Notes under the pieces: model-generated
The model's input: the letters and a program-made list of their open reading frames with translations, nothing else
Databases searched by the model: none
Told to the model about the DNA's origin: nothing
Source: Paraescarpia echinospica
Taxonomy: Eukaryota > Annelida > Polychaeta > Sabellida > Siboglinidae
Reading direction: 5' to 3'
Assembly (NCBI GenBank): GCA_020002185.1
Contig: CM034541.1
Span: forward strand, 33,293,852-33,357,851
DNA: 64,000 bases
Translations under genes and position numbers: made by a program
Part shown: positions 1-13,100 of the stretch, in pieces
Layout: each line of letters starts with the position of its first letter
How positions within the stretch are numbered: position 1 is the first letter of the stretch

Positions 1-8
1 TACATGTA

Positions 9-863
9 CAATAAAACCTGTGTTAGCGGCCACCTGTCCATAACGATAACCTGGATATAACAGTTACTTTTGAAAGTCCCGAATGACTTCCCATTAGTTA
101 GCACTGCCCACTACCTGTCCATAATGGTAACCTGTCTATTGCGTATAACGGTCAGTTAATTTGGACCGAACCATTCATAGTCAACCTGCAGCTTGCGGGC
201 AGGTCAAAGGGAATCCATAATTTCCCTGAATAAAATGTCATCGCGTCGGTGTCATCGCATGTACGTGGGACTATCAAACTGCAATCGAGTCACGCATGGC
301 GTCATCAGCTTGTTGCAGCTGCTATGTGGCTCCTTTACTCCAGCAAAGAGGAGTAGAATCAGCTTTGATGTCCAAAGTGAGTTCAGAGAAGCCACAGATG
401 GAACCGGGCCTTTGTAATATTTACCTAGGTGGCTTGGCCTAGCTGGAGAGACTGCCTAGGTAAATATTACAATGACCCGTAGCTCAAATTGCAATGATAA
501 CCCGAGAAAATCTGGGTCAATGCTTACTTTGTACTCGTTCACACCGTCATGTTTCCTTTTGGACATGAAAGCTTTTTCTGTTCGCCTTTACTTGGAGGGC
601 GTGATTGATATCACCATGGCCCAAAAGAAAAAGGGAACATCAATTAAATATAGCAAGTTGTGTATTGTGTTATTTAATATTATTGTTAACCCTAGGTTTG
701 TATTGTTCACGAGAGTACCAACTAGCGAATGTCAATGTAACCATTCATAATACTGTGGCTCCACCTTGAGTATCCAAGTCATGAAACTCTCCATAACGGC
801 AACCTGCCTATAACAGTAATTGTGCGCAGTCCCAACGATGACCGTTATGGACAGGTTTTACTG
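9..863. mobile_element. TA-flanked TIR element (pogo/Tigger-like, non-autonomous)
   Basis: The left end CAATAAAACCTGTGTTAGC and the reverse complement of the right end CAGTAAAACCTGTCCATAAC share CA.TAAAACCTG, and the motif CCTGTCCATAACGG recurs in both subterminal regions. Each end is bordered by TA (7-8 and 864-865), the target duplication of the Tc1/mariner superfamily. Internal reading frames are short and unrecognised. Confidence 0.7.
412..472. repeat. Short inverted repeat inside the first TIR element
   Basis: An 18-base arm at 412-429 (TTGTAATATTTACCTAGG) is perfectly inverted at 455-472, separated by 25 bases. Confidence 0.85.
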
Positions 864-1123
864 TATATATAACTTTTTTCATTTGGGGGTATTTTGATGG
901 TTGACAGTTTTCTTCTTTCAATAATTACCAACACAATATGGAAACTGAAATTGTAAAACCTAGTATGTCTATTTAATTGAATAGTGTTACATGCTTGTGG
1001 ATAAGTTTGAATCATGACATTATTGCTGTCACTGCTAGCAAGGATGAGTTGTGGTCATTTTAATGGAAACTACCTACATTAATCAATAACAACAGATAAA
1101 CTATTAATTAATAAAAAAAATAC

Positions 1124-1186
1124 CTGGAATTCACAGAGGATTGTTGAGATGTTTCCTTCTGTCGCAAGAGTAGTGAGTATCTCCAA
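1124..1186 (-). CDS. AP3B: AP3B coding exon 12 (last one in window)
   Basis: 63 bp, codons 399-419, [20 protein letters not shown] then Q, matching the family pattern of leucine-rich helices after the DPTH motif. Acceptor TTTCAG, donor CAG|GTATTT. Confidence 0.92.
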
Positions 1187-4100
1187 CTGAAAGCAGGCCA
1201 AGTCCATAACACTGTGTACATCAAACAAATGACATCCACAGACACATGCACAATTATGTACATATAATGTTATGATAATATTGTATCTGTTATACATGCA
1301 TACGCCAATATAGTAATCATTTTTCTATGTCATGCATAGTACAGCACACACATACTCAACACATTCACCCACGCACGCATGCATGTTCATACTCACTCAG
1401 TCACCCAGTCACCCAGTCACCCAGTCACCCACTCACCCACTCACTCACACACCCATCCACTCCCTCGCTCGCTCGCTCGTCTATCCGCCAGCATGCACGC
1501 CTGCCCCACCCATCCACTCACTCACTCACTCAATCATTCAATCACTCACGCACCCAATCATACACACACATACACGCATGCACACACTCACTCACCCACT
1601 CCAGTCATGCACACATGCACAAACACACCGCATGCATACACAAACACATGCACGCACGCACACACACATACACACACATACATGCATGCACGAACACATG
1701 CACGCACACACACAAGCATACACACATACGCGCACACACACATACACACACACGCTTGCACGAACACATGCACGCACACACACAGGCATACACACATATT
1801 CACACACACACACACACACACATACACGCTTGCACGAACACATGCACGCACACACACAGGCATACACACATACGCACACACGCACACACGCACGCACGCA
1901 CGCACACACACACACACACACATGTATCAGCTGTTTACCTTGAGAAGTTTCACATGTGTAGGATCATTGGAGCGCACATAGAAGCTCTTGAGGAAAGGCT
2001 CAAAGATGCCCTGTGACAAACAAAATAACACATTCAAAACCACGTTTTAAATAGGACCTTGGAAGGGCAGGTGTGAACAGCCTTGAATGGATTACTATTG
2101 CAGACAACAGAGAGAGATGGAGAGTTAACGAAAAAAGTGGAAGAAGTGACCAATTAAGTGATGTGGACCCCAACCCACAAGGAAGCAAGGGGAAGAAGTG
2201 ACCAATTAAGTGACGTGGACCGCCAACCCACAAGGAAGCAAGGGGAAGAAGTGACCAATTAAGTGACGTGGACCCCAACCCACAAGGAAGCAAGGGGAAG
2301 AAGTGACCAATTAAGTGACGTGGACCGCCAACCCACAAGGAAGCAAGGGGAAGAAGTGACCAATTAAGTGACATGGACCGCCAACCCACAAGGAAGCAAG
2401 GGGAAGAAGTGACCAATTAAGTGACGTGGACCCCAACTCACAAGGAAGCAAGGGGAAGAAGTGACCAATTAAGTGATGTGGACACCAACCGACAAGGATG
2501 CAAGGGGAAGAAGTGATCAATTAAGTGACGTGGACCCCAAACGACAAGGAAGCAAGGGGAAGAAGTGACCAATTAAGTGACGTGGACCGCCAACCCACAA
2601 TGAAGCAAGGGGAAGAAGTGACCAATTAAGTGACGTGGACCCCAACCCACAAGGATGCAAGGGGAAGAAGTGACCAATTAAGTGATGTGGACCCCAACCC
2701 ACAAGGAAGCAAGGGGAAGAAGTGACCAATTAAGTGACATGGACCGCCAACCCACAAGGAAGCAAGGGGAAGAAGTGACCAATTAAGTGACGTGGACCCC
2801 AACTCACAAGGAAGCAAGGGGAAGAAGTGACCAATTAAGTGATGTGGACACCAACCGACAAGGATGCAAGGGGAAGAAGTGATCAATTAAGTGACGTGGA
2901 CCCCAACCGACAAGGAAGCAAGGGGAAGAAGTGACCAATTAAGTGACGTGGACCGCCAACCCACAATGAAGCAAGGGGAAGAAGTGACCAATTAAGTGAC
3001 GTGGACCCCAACCCACAAGGATGCAAGGGGAAGAAGTGACCAATTAAGTTATGTGGACACCAACCGACAAGGATGCAAGGGGAAGAAGTGACCAATTAAG
3101 TGACGTGGACCCCAACCGACAAGGAAGCAAGGGGAAGAAGTGACCAATTAAGTGACGTGGACCGCCAACCCACAAGGAAGCAAGGGGAAGAAGTGACCAA
3201 TTAAGTGACATGGACCGCCAACCCACAAGGAAGCAAGGGGAAGAAGTGACCAATTAAGTGATGTGGACACCAACCGACAAGGATGCAAGGGGAAGAAGTG
3301 ATCAATTAAGTGACGTGGACCCCAACCGACAAGGAAGCAAGGGGAAGAAGTGACCAATTAAGTGACGTGGACCGCCAACCCACAATGAAGCAAGGGGAAG
3401 AAGTGACCAATTAAGTGACGTGGACCCCAACCCACAAGGATGCAAGGGGAAGAAGTGACCAATTAAGTGATGTGGACACCAACCGACAAGGATGCAAGGG
3501 GAAGAAGTGACCAATTAAGTGACGTGGACCCCAACCGACAAGGAAGCAAGGGGAAGAAGTGACCAATTAAGTGACGTGGACCGCCAACCCACAAGGAAGC
3601 AAGGGGAAGAAGTGACCAATTAAGTGATGTGAACCCCAACCCACAAGGAAGCAAGGGGAAGAAGTGACCAATTAAGTGACGTGGACCCCAACCCACAAGG
3701 AAGCAAGGGGAAGAAGTGACCAATTAAGTGACGTGGACCCCCAACCCACAAGGAAGCAAGGGGAAGAAGTGACCAATTAAGTGATGTGGACACCAACCGA
3801 CAAGGATGCAAGGGGAAGAAGTGACCAATTAAGTGACGTGGACCCCAACCGACAAGGAAGCAAGGGGAAGAAGTGACCAATTAAGTGACGTGGACCCCCA
3901 ACCCACAAGGAAGCAAGGGGAAAAAGTGACCAATTAAGTGACGTGGACCCCAACCCACAAGGAAGCAAGGGGAAGAAGAAAACACACACGTTACTTTTAC
4001 TTCACAATTATTATTCACAAAAATAGTGAAGTTTGGTTGATAATTGATTAACAATGGACTAATTAACTACACATCCTGCCACTGTGATGCACAGCTGGTT

Positions 4101-7100
4101 ATCAGATTGAACAGGGTAATAATCAAGGGATGTGGTTATAAATTGAGTAAATTTATGACATCTTACCTTTCTCTGGATCGACATTGATGCAATGTTACTT
4201 AGGACCACGTACTGCACCTCTCTGAAAAACAGTGGTGCTTCATGTGATCAACAGGACACATGGTTAAACTAAAGGTACACAGTCTAATCATGGGCATCAT
4301 AAAATCACAATGTACATTACATGTATAAACCATATCTGCTCTAACATCTACAACAGAGAAACATTTTTAAGGAACCACAATTTTTGGAATACCATTTAAA
4401 ATGTATTATGAGTGTTATTATTATTATTAATTATGAATATATCAATCCAAAATTGAAAAGGGGGGTGTATGCTAATTACATATATATATAAATATATATA
4501 TATATATGCGGTATTTGTTCTAATAATCGTACATGCCCTAATCAGCACACCCCCCTTTTCAGCAGTCTGAAACCATGACAGAGATCTCCAATGCCAACTT
4601 TGACTCTTGAATTCATCTTTATAATTTAATTTCTACCAATGTCACACCAGATTCAAAACTTGATGAAAAAATATTGAAAGGTCCACCTAAATTATCAGAC
4701 GTTCTAGTGTTCTGGCATTTCTTTTTCTGTGGATGTACAAATTGCTTGCCAGTCACGTCTGCTGGGACGGCTGTACCCAGGAACCTCACAAAATGGGCGT
4801 ATGCTTATTGGAACACACATCTGACATAGTTTTGTGTCTCAAATATTTGTTAAGCACACTGTACGCTTAACAGAACGAATACGGTATATACTCTTGAAGT
4901 ACCAGGTAGTTTGTTTACGCTGTGCACTAGCCCTACGCCCTGGTTGTCCATTTCAAAGGGCCATAGGTGTATTTGTTACATTTTGTCACTGAAGTAGAGC
5001 CCAGTAACTTACTTGTGACCTCTGAGTAACCGGACGAGGGCCTTGGCAACAAGTGCGACCTCAGCCCTGGGGGCGCAGTGGTGATAGAGCTGGGCCACAG
5101 CCATCACAACCTACAACACATGTATAGCTATTAATTATCTAATATATTTTAATAATATTTAATTCATAGTTTGATTTATTTATTAATTAACTTATTATTA
5201 AAAAAAATTATTTGACTGTTCTTATAATTATTATATCATGATTTTAATTGATTTATATTTTATTTGCACACTGCTCGTACTTATGCTACATTTAACGTTT
5301 CATGTTAACTAGATTTTGTACAGCGCTTTGAGCATTTGACTGGAAATGACTTTATAAAAAAAAAATATTATTAGCATTACTGCGTGTTACATCTGCATGG
5401 ATGCATAGACAGAGCCTGGCAGACAGACAGACGGATATATACAAAACCATGTACAGACAGACATACACGATACACCACAATGAATCAGGTATTATGTTGC
5501 AAAGGCCTATTCCGCACATGAGCCAAAAATAGCTGTCTCAGACATTTCCCATCAATTTTGTGATTTTAGCAGAAATGCACATCTTGCAACAGTGGTTCTT
5601 AAACCCGATCTGTGCAATTTAACCCTGCGACCAGCCAACAAAATCTTCTACAGTCTATTGTTAGAGTAAAAATCATAACTTTGCTAATACTTATCATAAA
5701 ACATAAATGAGGGACCATTTTGCTGCTAAAGGAATGATTCGGCCCTGGCCGGTCACAGGGTTAATCCCAGTTCACTCTGGCCGGTCAAGATTGTGTGATG
5801 TGCGATTGTTTTATCAACTGGTCAGTCTCACAGGGCCAAAATGTATTAGAACTGATGTGTTTGTACTGACAGCGGCATTGCGACTGTTGAGTAGAGGCTT
5901 GCACGTATGTAGTAGAAGACGATGGTCTATGTCCATCGAGTAAGGCTTCTTGCGAGGCAATTCTGGTTCTTCCTCTTTATCCGTGTCCTCTGATGACTCG
6001 TAGAACTCTTTCTGGTTCTCCTCCACCACTGCCTCCTGAAAACAGTCAGCATTAACCTATTACACCTTGAACGGCCGAAAGCAGCCGTACGCCCGTTTCC
6101 TTGAGTGACCGCAAATGACCACAAATGTTGTCTAACTTTGATAAGATATGGAGGTGGCGTCATCTTCTGGATACTTAAGTAACTTGTGTCGTTGGATGCT
6201 TTAATGTATCTGCTGTGCACTAGGGGCATTTTTGATATGGCTTTGTATTGGAAGTTTTTTGAATGAGCGCTGTTTGAAAATATCAACTGACAAGAGTTTG
6301 TAGATTGGTATTGCATTCTATGTAAACTCACCCAAACACAGCGTATCGTTTTTTACACATTTAGTTTAAAAGTTGATTAGCATATTTATTACCGTCTTGT
6401 TTAGAACTCAATTATCTTTAAGATAAGTACAACTTGCAATGGTACGAAATGAAGCACAACAAAGTTAAATGCGAAAAACTAGATGCACCCGTATCTTGGT
6501 GATTTTGCGCGATGCAAGGATTCGAAGGGCGTTTCATGGAGTAACTTAAGGTCTAAAGGGTTAAGGATATGTACATGATATCGTGTGTTGTGTCGTATTT
6601 CACATGGCTTTGAGGCATTACTTTAAATATCAGCAATGTTGCCTTGACGACAATGAAGGATAACTTACTGACTGGTTTTAACACATCTTAGTTTATTTAC
6701 TGAGCCTTATTTAATTAGTTTTAACTTATCTTAATTTACCTAAATTTATCTTGAATTATACGTTACTTTGTTGTAGCGCCTTTGAGGTTTTTATCTGGAC
6801 GACATGTAATAACTGCCTAATTTATTATTATTATTATTACAAGTACAATGGAACCTCCCTATTATGGTCACCCTTGGGACTGGACAAGTGACCTGAATAG
6901 CGAGGTGATCGTATTAACGAGACCAATTTCCTATATGTCACTGCTATGGAAATAATTTTCGACCATCTTGGGGTGACCTTAATTGCAAGGTTGCTGTATT
7001 ACCGAGTTGACCATGAAGTGAGGTTTGACTGTATTTATTACATAACGAAAACACATTTCAGTGAGATTGCTGCCGGGGTCATGTGACCCCGTGAAACCTA

Positions 7101-10100
7101 CCCCCGCGTTGGGATTGAGGAACTGTGTGCGACCATAACGGGTCAACATGTTGATGATGACCACCTGACCCCATTCCTCGACGTCCACCAGGAGGCTACA
7201 CAGCTTGCGGTAGTTGCGATGGATGAGGTCGATTCGCTCCGGACACACCTCCTCAAATGCCTGGATCGCACTTCCTGCCACCAGCTACAACACGGCACCA
7301 GATTTGTAGACAGCCTTAACGTAATAGTAACAATAATAATAAAGTCATTCTTTTGCGTCTATATCCTAAAAAATCAAGCTCAGAGGCGCATCAATACAAA
7401 AGGGTCAATCTCAGAATTGATAAGCCATATTAAAGTCGTGAACGGGTGAATTGATACACCAGGGAGATATGTTTTTAAATGACATCCCTAGATATGATCC
7501 AGTGACACCAATCAGAGCACTATATATGATCCAGTGACACCAACCAGAGCACTAGATATGATCCAGTGACACCAATCAGAGCACTAGATATGATCCAGTG
7601 ACACCAATCAGAGCACTAGATATGATCCAGTGACACCAATCAGAGCACTAGATATGATCCAGTGACACCAATCAGAGCACTAGATATGATCCAATGACAC
7701 CAATCAGAGCACTAGATATGATCCAATGACACCAATCAGAGCACTAGATATGATCCAATGACACCAATCAGAGCACTAGATATGATCCAATGACACCAAT
7801 CAGAGCACTAGATATGATCCAATGACACCAATCAGAGCACTAGATATGATCCAATGACACCAATCAGAGCACTAGATATGGCCCAGTGACAACTGTAAAT
7901 ATGTCCCTATGAGAGCCCTGGACATGACCAAAGGACAATGGTAAACATGGCCCAGTGACATAGATACAGTCAAATGCTAGTCGTAAATATGGTCTTATTG
8001 CAGTCATTTGGAAGGAAATGTCAGTAACTTCAAGTGTCCTGTGACATCACAATTGTTCTATAAGTTTTATATTATTTCTACACATATTTTGTTGTTACAT
8101 TATGTCTACGAAGCACCATGTCAAGGAATTATTTTATCATTAATCTGGGAAGAGTGAATAAACCGCAACACTCGAACAAAACCAGGTCAACAAATAATGT
8201 TAAATAAGCTAACCATACGTATGGACTGAGGAGGGTTTTATCCCACACCAGTGGTTCATGCACGAGTTCAATATTGTACCTGCAGCCCAATATCCGAAAA
8301 TGATCAATATGTATCGTATATAGTTTTGTGCTTTAATTGTGTTTTGCTTGTTTTGTGTTTTTGTGTTTTTGTGTTTGTTACTCCCGAGATATGTAAAATA
8401 TGTTCTTGTTCTCTCTCTTCACTCACTGTAGTTTTGTCTCCCAGCAGTTTCTCCATCAGTTCAATTAGTTGTTCCCGCTGCTCAGGATCCAGGCTGAAAC
8501 ACATCACATCATGTGAAAGTCATAATCTCACACAGCTCAGGATCCAGGCTGAAACACATCATATCATGTGAAAGTCATAATCTCCCACTGCTCAGGATCC
8601 AGGCTGAAACACATCATATCATGTGAAAGTCATAATCTCCCACTACTCAGGATCCAGGCTGAAACACATCATATCACGTGAAAGTCATAATCTCCCACTG
8701 CTCAGGATCCAGGCTGAAACACATCATATCATGTGAAAGCCATAATCTCCCACTGCTCAGGATCCAGGCTGAAACACATCATATCATGTGAAAGTCATAA
8801 TCTCCCACTGCTCAGGATCCAGGCTGAAACACATCATATCATGTGAAAGCCATAATCTCCCACTACTCAGGATCCAGGCTGAAACACATCATATCATGTG
8901 AAAGTCATAATCTCCCACTGCTCAGGATCCAGGCTGAAACACATCATATCATGTGAAATCATAATCCCACTGCTCAGGAAAGGCTGAAACACATCATATA
9001 ATCTCCCACTGCTCAGGATCCAGGCTGAAACACATCATATCATGTGAAAGCCATAATCTCCCACTACTCAGGATCCAGGCTGAAACACATCATATCATGT
9101 GAAAGTCATAATCTCCCACTGCTCAGGATCCAGGCTGAAACACATCAAATCATGTGAAAGCCATAATCTCCCGCTACTCAGGATCCAGACTGAAACACAT
9201 CATGTGAAAGTCATGATCTCTTGCTGCTCAGGATCCAGGCTGAAACACCACATAGACTATATTTTATGGATAACATTGACAATATCAACTCATGGTTACA
9301 GAGGCTATGTCAATGTTACAACGAAGCAATGTTCACATCATAAAATAAGGTCAAGGGCAAGGTTGTGTGATATCTTGCAATATCTGTCTTGTGTTTACAT
9401 GTGATGTGGATGCATGGGATATAAACTGGTCCCCAGCCCAATGTGCGGCGCCACTGTCATCTAGCTCTGCATAGAGTGAGAAGTGCCTCTGAATGACCCG
9501 GGAACCAGATTACCTATGACTCATGTACTTTGCCTCTAACTCAACAAAGGTGCTGTCACAGGAAAAATAGAGCTAGCTCTATCACAAGTGACACTGCCAT
9601 GACGCGTCACTTGCAATGTTAATCCCAGCGATGTACTGTTTACGTGAGGCAATCAGGTTGCAGTCAAGTCACATGCAACGGCATCGATCGCCTCATGCAC
9701 AAAATTCCAAGTGTAAAGAACAGCCTCATTTAAATAATTTTTTTCACTATCTGCTGAGGTTACAATCAAAATGTGTCTGACGTCTCTTACTGGGCAACGA
9801 GAACACAAACACAGTGTTATCTAGAGATCTGTCCACCCGATTTTTTGGACAGGCTGGGTTTGTTTTTGAGGAGCAAAAAATCTTATATATTATTGACTTT
9901 TACTGTTGTTATTTATATGTACATTATGCTTTACAAAGGTGTGTCACACTTGTGAATGAATGTATTATTGCATACATATGTATTTACGTACATCTATATG
10001 ATATATGTATATATATATATATATGTGTGTTGGGACAGGAATGTTTGTGTGCATGCCAATGCATGTATCTACCAGGGTATATCTGGGCTGGCAAAAATTT

Positions 10101-13100
10101 GATCCTGCATAAAGGCTGAGATAGGCTGCCACTTGGCAAGGACGGATGCAGGCGAATTTGGAAAGAGAACAGAGGCAGAACAACACCAAGGACACAGGAG
10201 AAGGGGAAGGCCACAACTAAGATGGGAGGACTATGTGAGGAGGGACATGAGATGATCAGGTGAGGATGAAAGATGGAGAGGGGACTGTTGACAGGAAGCT
10301 ACGGAGAGAACGAACAGAAAGAGTGGTTAAAAAATACTACACCTACCTCACCACATTACAGGAGGAAGAACAAAAACGCCTGCCTAGACGACACATACTA
10401 GCAAGAGATGAGAGTTACTGGTGTGCCTACAGGATGTGTCCGTGTCTCACCTGTACAACTTGGGAATGGCGTGGGCTGCTGTCTTCCTCACGTACGGTGA
10501 CATGTCCATGACGGCCTCCTTGATGGCCAGCATCATGATGGGCACAATCATCGGCACACGGATACTTGACAGCACACGCAATGCACTCGCACGGATCAGT
10601 TGGTTCGGATCCTGCAAATCAAAGGTTTTATTATTGCAAATTCGAAAAGGCATTGTCACATTGCCTGAAAGCAGGTACTGTCTTGATTAAGAAAAATGTC
10701 ACGTTTTGCTGCAGAAAAATATGCCATAAAATGTCACAGCTGGTATGGTTATGAACTTGAGATCTATGTGAATTTTTATTTTGTGTGCTACTGTGCATAT
10801 TATATAACGAATGCTGTTGTCTTGGAAACATAATTTGTAATGGAATTTTATTTTTTGAAATGGATTATCAGTGTCTAAATTGATGAAACTGTTGTATACA
10901 TTGACCTATATAACACTGTGAAGATATCATATGCTATGTGAAAATAAACAATATTTTGCTATACTCTTATGAATGTACGATATTAAATGAAACAGTTGCT
11001 ACCACATGATAAAATAATTTGGTGTCATGTTAATGGGAGTGAGTCAGTTCCTTTACCCGGAATTAGTGGGCGTAGTAATTTGTAACAGGAAGTCTGCTAC
11101 GTTAAACATGGGAAAATGGGACATTGTTGCAGCCCAACTCAGCCGTATTGCCAATAAAGCTTGTTTTGAAACTGGATGTTTTGTTTACTATTTGAACATG
11201 GCCCTGGGTCGTACCTTCCAAAATGCGAACATTCTTACCGGCTTACTAAACAATTTAGCTGGCAGTATACCTTAATATATACATAGCTAGTATAGTCTTA
11301 AGAACATTATAATAATAATAATTAATAATTGAACAATTAGGAACAGATTGTATCCTTTTAAACACTGATATTTTGAGAGCAAGACGAGGGAGGAGAAACA
11401 TAATTATGTGAGGTCACCTTCAAGGCGCGCTGGAATGTGCTGATAGAGAGAAGAGCGAGGTCCTGCTGCTCCTCAGCGTACCTCACGAGGTACACATAGA
11501 CCAGCTTCTTCACCTACAACATAACAACAAGGAGTAGTAACCAACAGTGTTATCTATAACTGTTGGTATTCAGACTCTTAAAAATAATTAAACTATTAAA
11601 CGTCTGAAAACACACATTACACAAAAAATAATTCTAAGATACACCTGTCTGAACAAGCCCCGAGTCCAAACATCATGTCATCTCTGTTTTATTACCACTG
11701 GTATTAAAAGGGCGTTTATCTTCATTCACTGGCATCTGACAGTGATGTTGATATTGACTGAGGCTAATTACAAGACTCTAACCTATCATTCATCATTCCT
11801 ATTGGGTTTGTCTTTGTTTATTTCACTGTATTTTATTAGTATGGTTATTGAAAAAGCAAATATTTGTGGAATAATTTAGAATTTGCAAAAAAACATTCCC
11901 AAAAACGATTCACAAAACACAACTGGTAACAAGTTCTTGAAAATTACAATATTGGTTTCACGAATGTTGTCACAAATTTTGTTTAACTGAAATTGCATAT
12001 GGTTGCATATGGTAATAGCAGTTACAATTATCGTTTTAACAATGACAAGGTGTCATCAGGATTTTTTTTCAATTCTGTCTTAGCAAATTTTTTATAAAAT
12101 ATCAACTTTTAATGATAAAATCACATTTTTGAATGCACAGACACACAGAAAATTATATATCTTCAAAATAAACACAACTTGTAATTGTGAATATTGTACT
12201 TTGTTTTACAGATTGGTTAACAGTGTTGTATGCTCAGAATTTGCCAATAATGCTGGGAAAATAGGGACCACTTCTTCATGAAATCCTGGAGGCTATTGGA
12301 TTAAAGTGACTTGCACTTAAAATGAAATATCAAGGGAGGACTACAAACCTCGATGTTCTTAGACACGACATTCTTGACAACAGCTGGGAATAAGTCTGAT
12401 GCGTCTTTGCCTTTAGCTATCAGCTGAAACAGAATCATTACAAATAAATAAATTGGCGAATGTGGCTAAATCAAAATGTTATGTAAATTGTTACTGCTGG
12501 AAGAGTCAACGTCTACTTATAAATGGCCATCCAAAAACGAGTGTCTGGCTAAACATCCTCAAGTTCCATGGAACCCACCCAAGACATGGGTACAACAGGT
12601 CAAGATTTACAACTGAATGCCAAATTTGGCTTTCTGCTGGGCACAGTACATTCATGGAAGTTGATTACCACAGTTTAAAGGTACTCAACCAATTCGATTG
12701 TTTTGCTCCTCGCGTTTCTTAGTAATTTCACAAAAAACCAGAGGAATCAAGTACTCCCCAATGATATCCTAGTTCGTTTATGCATACGTATTAGTTCGTT
12801 TTTTAAATTAAAACAAAAACTGCGAACTCTTTCGTTTTTTGTAAAAACTGGATCCGGTCTTTTGTTTCCATTTTAGCTGAGTATGGACATTGAACTTTGC
12901 GTGGAATCGCGTTCTTGTCTTCTCGTGATCGCGAATTATGGGCGATATTGATCTATGACCCCACCCTTTGGCGCTGTTGATGTTATGGAATTCCGAGTTT
13001 AGGCAATGTGTGGACGTCCACGAACATATATGCCACCGACACAGCAAAATGGGCTAAATTAGACAGACAAAAACAGTACCCACGCATAAAGGTGTATTTC

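Larger units (their letters stand above)
1..1123. other. AP3B intron, no exon seen
   Basis: The next expected AP3B exon was sought here and not found. Bases 9-863 are a TA-flanked TIR element; 866-1123 is AT-rich intron with nothing recognisable. Confidence 0.6.

Noticed and set aside
1327..2016. His/Thr-rich 200-codon frames
   Set aside because: CA-repeat translation; the region overlaps AP3B exon 11 on the other strand.
7490..7879. CRISPR array
   Set aside because: No spacers: the 32-bp units abut directly, and the genome is eukaryotic.
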